Assembly (NCBI GenBank): GCA_016286535.1
Contig: JAEESZ010000005.1
Coordinates: 62,001-126,000 of the forward strand
DNA from: Treponema sp.
GTDB lineage: Bacteria; Spirochaetota; Spirochaetia; Treponematales; Treponemataceae
Direction of reading: 5' to 3'
DNA length: 64,000 bases
Shown: positions 61,698 to 64,000 of the stretch, piece after piece
Layout of the letters: each line of letters starts with the position of its first letter
Numbering within the stretch: the stretch's first letter is position 1
Program-made: the position numbers and the translations under genes
Notes under the pieces: model-generated
Told to the model about the DNA's origin: nothing
Databases searched by the model: none
Seen by the model: only the letters and a program-made list of their open reading frames with translations

Positions 61698-63677
61698 ATG
61701 AATTACGGATTTATAAAGGCTGCATGCGCCAGTCCTCTTTTAAAAGTAGCAGATTGTAAATACAATTCCCAGCAGATTCTTTTATGTGCAAAAGAAGCAT
61801 CAGAAAAAGGTGCTAAAATTATTGTATTCCCAGAGCTTTCAATTACAGCTTATACTTGTTCCGATTTATTTTTTCAAAAGGCTTTGCAGCAGGCCGCAGA
61901 AAAGTCGCTGGAAGAAATTATTGAGAAAACTAAGAATCTTGACTCTTTAATTTTTGTTGGACTGCCACTTGCCAGAACCGAGGGCATTTACAATTGTGCC
62001 GCAGCTATTTTTAAAGGACAGCTTTTAGCCTTATTTGCAAAATCCTATTTACCAAACTACGGCGAATTTTATGAACGCCGCCAGTTTACCCCTTTTAAGC
62101 AGAATCAAAAAACAGAATTAATCAACTTTGCAGGTTTTGAAAATATTCCTTTTGGTACAGACATACTAATTCAGGATGAATCAGATTTTAGTTTGTCTAT
62201 TGCCTGTGAATTGTGCGAAGATCTATGGGTTCCGGTTCCTCCCTCAAGCCGTCATATTCTTGCAGGTGCTACAATCATAGCAAACCTTAGCGCCGGAAAC
62301 GAAGTAATTGGTAAGGCAGATTACCGCCGTAATTTAGTAAAATCACATTCAGCAAGAAGCCTTTGTGCCTATCTTTATGCTAATGCCGGAAAAGATGAGT
62401 CTACCCAGGATATGGTTTTTGCAGGTCATAATCTTATTGCAGAAAACGGTACACTGCTTGCCCAGTCAGAACTATTTTCAAACCAGACAATATATGCAGA
62501 TATTGATTATGAGAGACTTTGCCAGGAAAGAAGACGCACGACAAGCTTTAGTGTTTGTAAAGAAAACGTCGCTGGCGTATCAGAATACACAATAGTTAAA
62601 ATTGGTCTGCTTGCTTCGGCTGCAAAAGAAAAAGCAAAAGAAGAAAAAAACTTTGACCGCTATGTTGATCCTCATCCTTTTGTTCCTTCAAATAAAGAAG
62701 AAAGAACTCAGCGTTGTCTGGAGGTAATTAATCTTCAGGCAAGGGGACTTGCAAAGCGATTGAGCCATATAAATTGTCAGTCTGCGGTAATTGGAGTTTC
62801 AGGAGGTCTGGATTCAACTCTGGCGCTTTTAATTTCCTGCCGGGCTTTTGATATGGTTGGCATAGAAAGAAAAAAAATCACAGCAATTACAATGCCTTGC
62901 TTTGGTACTACAAAAAGAACTTTTAAAAATGCCTGTCACCTTGCATTTGAATGTGGTGTAAGTATAAAAGAAGTTGAAATCAAGAAATCAGTAAGACAGC
63001 ATATGAGGGATATCGGTCAGTATGAAAATGTTCACGATGTAACTTACGAAAACTGTCAGGCCAGAGAGCGTACTCAGGTGCTTATGGATTATGCCAATAA
63101 AACAAATGGAATTGTAATTGGAACAGGAGATCTTTCAGAGCTTGCTTTGGGCTGGTGTACCTACAACGGAGATCATATGTCTATGTATGGCGTAAATTCT
63201 TCTATTCCAAAAACTCTGGTAAGATATCTTGTAGAATGGTTTGCTACAGAGTCGGGAGATTCTAAAAATCAAAAATTTTCTGAGGTTTTAAAGGATGTTT
63301 TAAATACGCCTGTAAGTCCAGAGCTTCTTCCTCCAAAGGAAGGTCAGATTTCTCAGGTAACAGAAGATTTAGTTGGCCCATACGAACTTCACGATTTCTA
63401 TCTGTACTATCTCTTAAGATTTGGCTTTTCACCTTCAAAAATTTTCTTCCTGGCACAAAAGGCTAATCTTCCTTACAGCGATGAAGAAAAATTAAAATGG
63501 CTCAAAATTTTCTACAAACGTTTTTTTAGTCAGCAGTTTAAGCGTTCCTGTATGCCGGACGGAGCAAAGGTGGGAACTGTAAATCTTTCACCAAGGGGAG
63601 ACTGGCGTATGCCAAGCGATGCCCAGGCAAGTCTCTGGCTGGAAGAAATCGAAACAGGTTTACAAAAAAAGAATTAA
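61698..63677 (+). CDS. nadE: Glutamine-dependent NAD+ synthetase
   Basis: Makes NAD+ from deamido-NAD+, using ammonia from glutamine. The 659-aa two-domain form has an N-terminal nitrilase-like glutaminase with Glu (VFPELSITAY), Lys (AKSYLPNYGEF) and Cys170 (ACELCEDLW). The C-terminal synthetase domain has the PP-loop GVSGGLDSTLAL (about 367), GTGDLSELALGWCTYNGDHMSMYGVN and SPELLPP. Length is typical of bacterial glutamine-dependent NadE. It overlaps the minus-strand HTH fragment at its 3' end by 4 bp. Confidence 0.96.
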   Translation: MNYGFIKAACASPLLKVADCKYNSQQILLCAKEASEKGAKIIVFPELSITAYTCSDLFFQKALQQAAEKSLEEIIEKTKNLDSLIFVGLPLARTEGIYNCAAAIFKGQLLALFAKSYLPNYGEFYERRQFTPFKQNQKTELINFAGFENIPFGTDILIQDESDFSLSIACELCEDLWVPVPPSSRHILAGATIIANLSAGNEVIGKADYRRNLVKSHSARSLCAYLYANAGKDESTQDMVFAGHNLIAENGTLLAQSELFSNQTIYADIDYERLCQERRRTTSFSVCKENVAGVSEYTIVKIGLLASAAKEKAKEEKNFDRYVDPHPFVPSNKEERTQRCLEVINLQARGLAKRLSHINCQSAVIGVSGGLDSTLALLISCRAFDMVGIERKKITAITMPCFGTTKRTFKNACHLAFECGVSIKEVEIKKSVRQHMRDIGQYENVHDVTYENCQARERTQVLMDYANKTNGIVIGTGDLSELALGWCTYNGDHMSMYGVNSSIPKTLVRYLVEWFATESGDSKNQKFSEVLKDVLNTPVSPELLPPKEGQISQVTEDLVGPYELHDFYLYYLLRFGFSPSKIFFLAQKANLPYSDEEKLKWLKIFYKRFFSQQFKRSCMPDGAKVGTVNLSPRGDWRMPSDAQASLWLEEIETGLQKKN

Positions 63678-64000
63678 AAAACAATCTTATAGGATTTAAA
63701 TTTTTCTTCAAATTCTGACCTGTCTGAAACGTCTAGAGTTTTGTAAATGTTTTTCAATCTGTTTTTTACAGAGCCTACAGACAAATTGTACTCTATGGCA
63801 AGAACTTCATACTTTTCACCATTTTGAATTCGCAATAACCATTCACAATCTCTTTTTGATAGAGAATCATAATCAGAGATTTTTAAAACCTTTTCAGGCT
63901 TGGCTTTTGTGCTGTAAGCTCTAAGTAAAATGTAGACAAATAAAAGACAAAAAGAAAAAATTATATTTTGCGGATACTATCTAGTCAAATAAAATACAGG
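63674..64000 (-). pseudogene. LuxR-type HTH regulator, C-terminal part, with an in-frame stop near the window edge
   Basis: Read on the minus strand, the frame ending at 63674 encodes a hydrophobic segment (NIIFSFCLLFVYILLRAYS), then LSKRDCEWLLRIQNGEKY, VLAIEYNLSVGSVKNRLKNI and YKTLDVSDRSEF, a GerE/LuxR helix-turn-helix. This suggests a membrane-anchored or 7TM regulator of the LuxR type. An in-frame TAG at 63977-63979 interrupts it while the frame stays open on both sides to the window edge, and no start codon follows it. It is therefore either a pseudogene, a sequencing error, or a gene with an unusual start. Confidence 0.55.

Noticed and set aside
1..64000. CRISPR arrays, tRNA/rRNA genes, IS elements, prophage or att sites
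   Set aside because: Read through the intergenic gaps on both strands; no spaced repeats, cloverleaf-like sequence, transposase or integrase coding, or terminal inverted repeats were seen.

Overview
The window looks like chromosomal DNA from an AT-rich, host-associated spirochaete, most likely a gut or rumen Treponema. The reasons are the low G+C, the plant-polysaccharide genes (GH26 mannanase, CE2-like and SGNH esterases, uronate isomerase, xylulokinase), the dense chemosensory and cyclic-nucleotide genes, and the absence of phage, IS, CRISPR, rRNA or tRNA genes. The genus is inferred from protein character and was not tested by a search.

Layout. 1-5.1 kb: 3' part of an HrpB-type helicase converging on a proline operon (proA-proB-proC) plus an AEC permease. 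5.1-12.2 kb: a small unknown gene, amidohydrolase, YdcF, purE, xylulokinase, MATE exporter, and a convergent lysA. 12.3-17 kb: HD-GYP sensor, DUF4867, YhhN, and uxaC on the other strand. 17-20 kb: secreted SGNH esterase, GH26 mannanase, YkgJ. 20-25.5 kb: complete branched-chain amino acid ABC transporter (livKHMGF) ending in a CBS-ACT gene, with a strong terminator between livK and livH. 25.5-30.1 kb: nuclease-like protein, GGDEF-EAL protein, and a MocR regulator divergent from an alcohol/aldehyde dehydrogenase pair. 32.9-38.4 kb: DUF1846, TIGR02757, and FtsK. 38.4-41.5 kb: a very AT-rich island with two tandem S41 peptidases, each followed by what looks like a decayed C39 bacteriocin-type peptidase. 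41.5-48.4 kb (minus): CotH lipoprotein, fused PyrK-PyrD, SGNH esterase, ArgA, CE2-like esterase. 48.4-51.3 kb: MsbA-like ABC exporter and orphan PotD. 51.4-58.9 kb (minus): six tightly packed genes, MCP-CheW-CheB-CheR-(pseudoHPt-CheW-REC)-adenylate cyclase. 59-63.7 kb: SDR with a zinc-ribbon tail, EFR1 ferredoxin, NadE. The right edge holds a LuxR-type HTH fragment.

The best candidate for an undescribed system is the 51.4-58.9 kb operon. It has a full adaptation pair (CheR/CheB), a divergent MCP and a CheW, but no CheA kinase. Instead it ends in a kinase-less HPt-like/CheW/receiver protein and a class III adenylate cyclase with a degenerate receiver, which suggests chemosensory control of cAMP. 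A second window-wide signal is that several genes with no Shine-Dalgarno have a -10-like hexamer 6-8 nt before the ATG, which suggests leaderless mRNAs.

Starts were moved from the longest ORF wherever a Shine-Dalgarno, signal peptide or promoter decided it (for example TTG starts for livH, cheR and potD). No stretch longer than about 300 bases lacks a gene.
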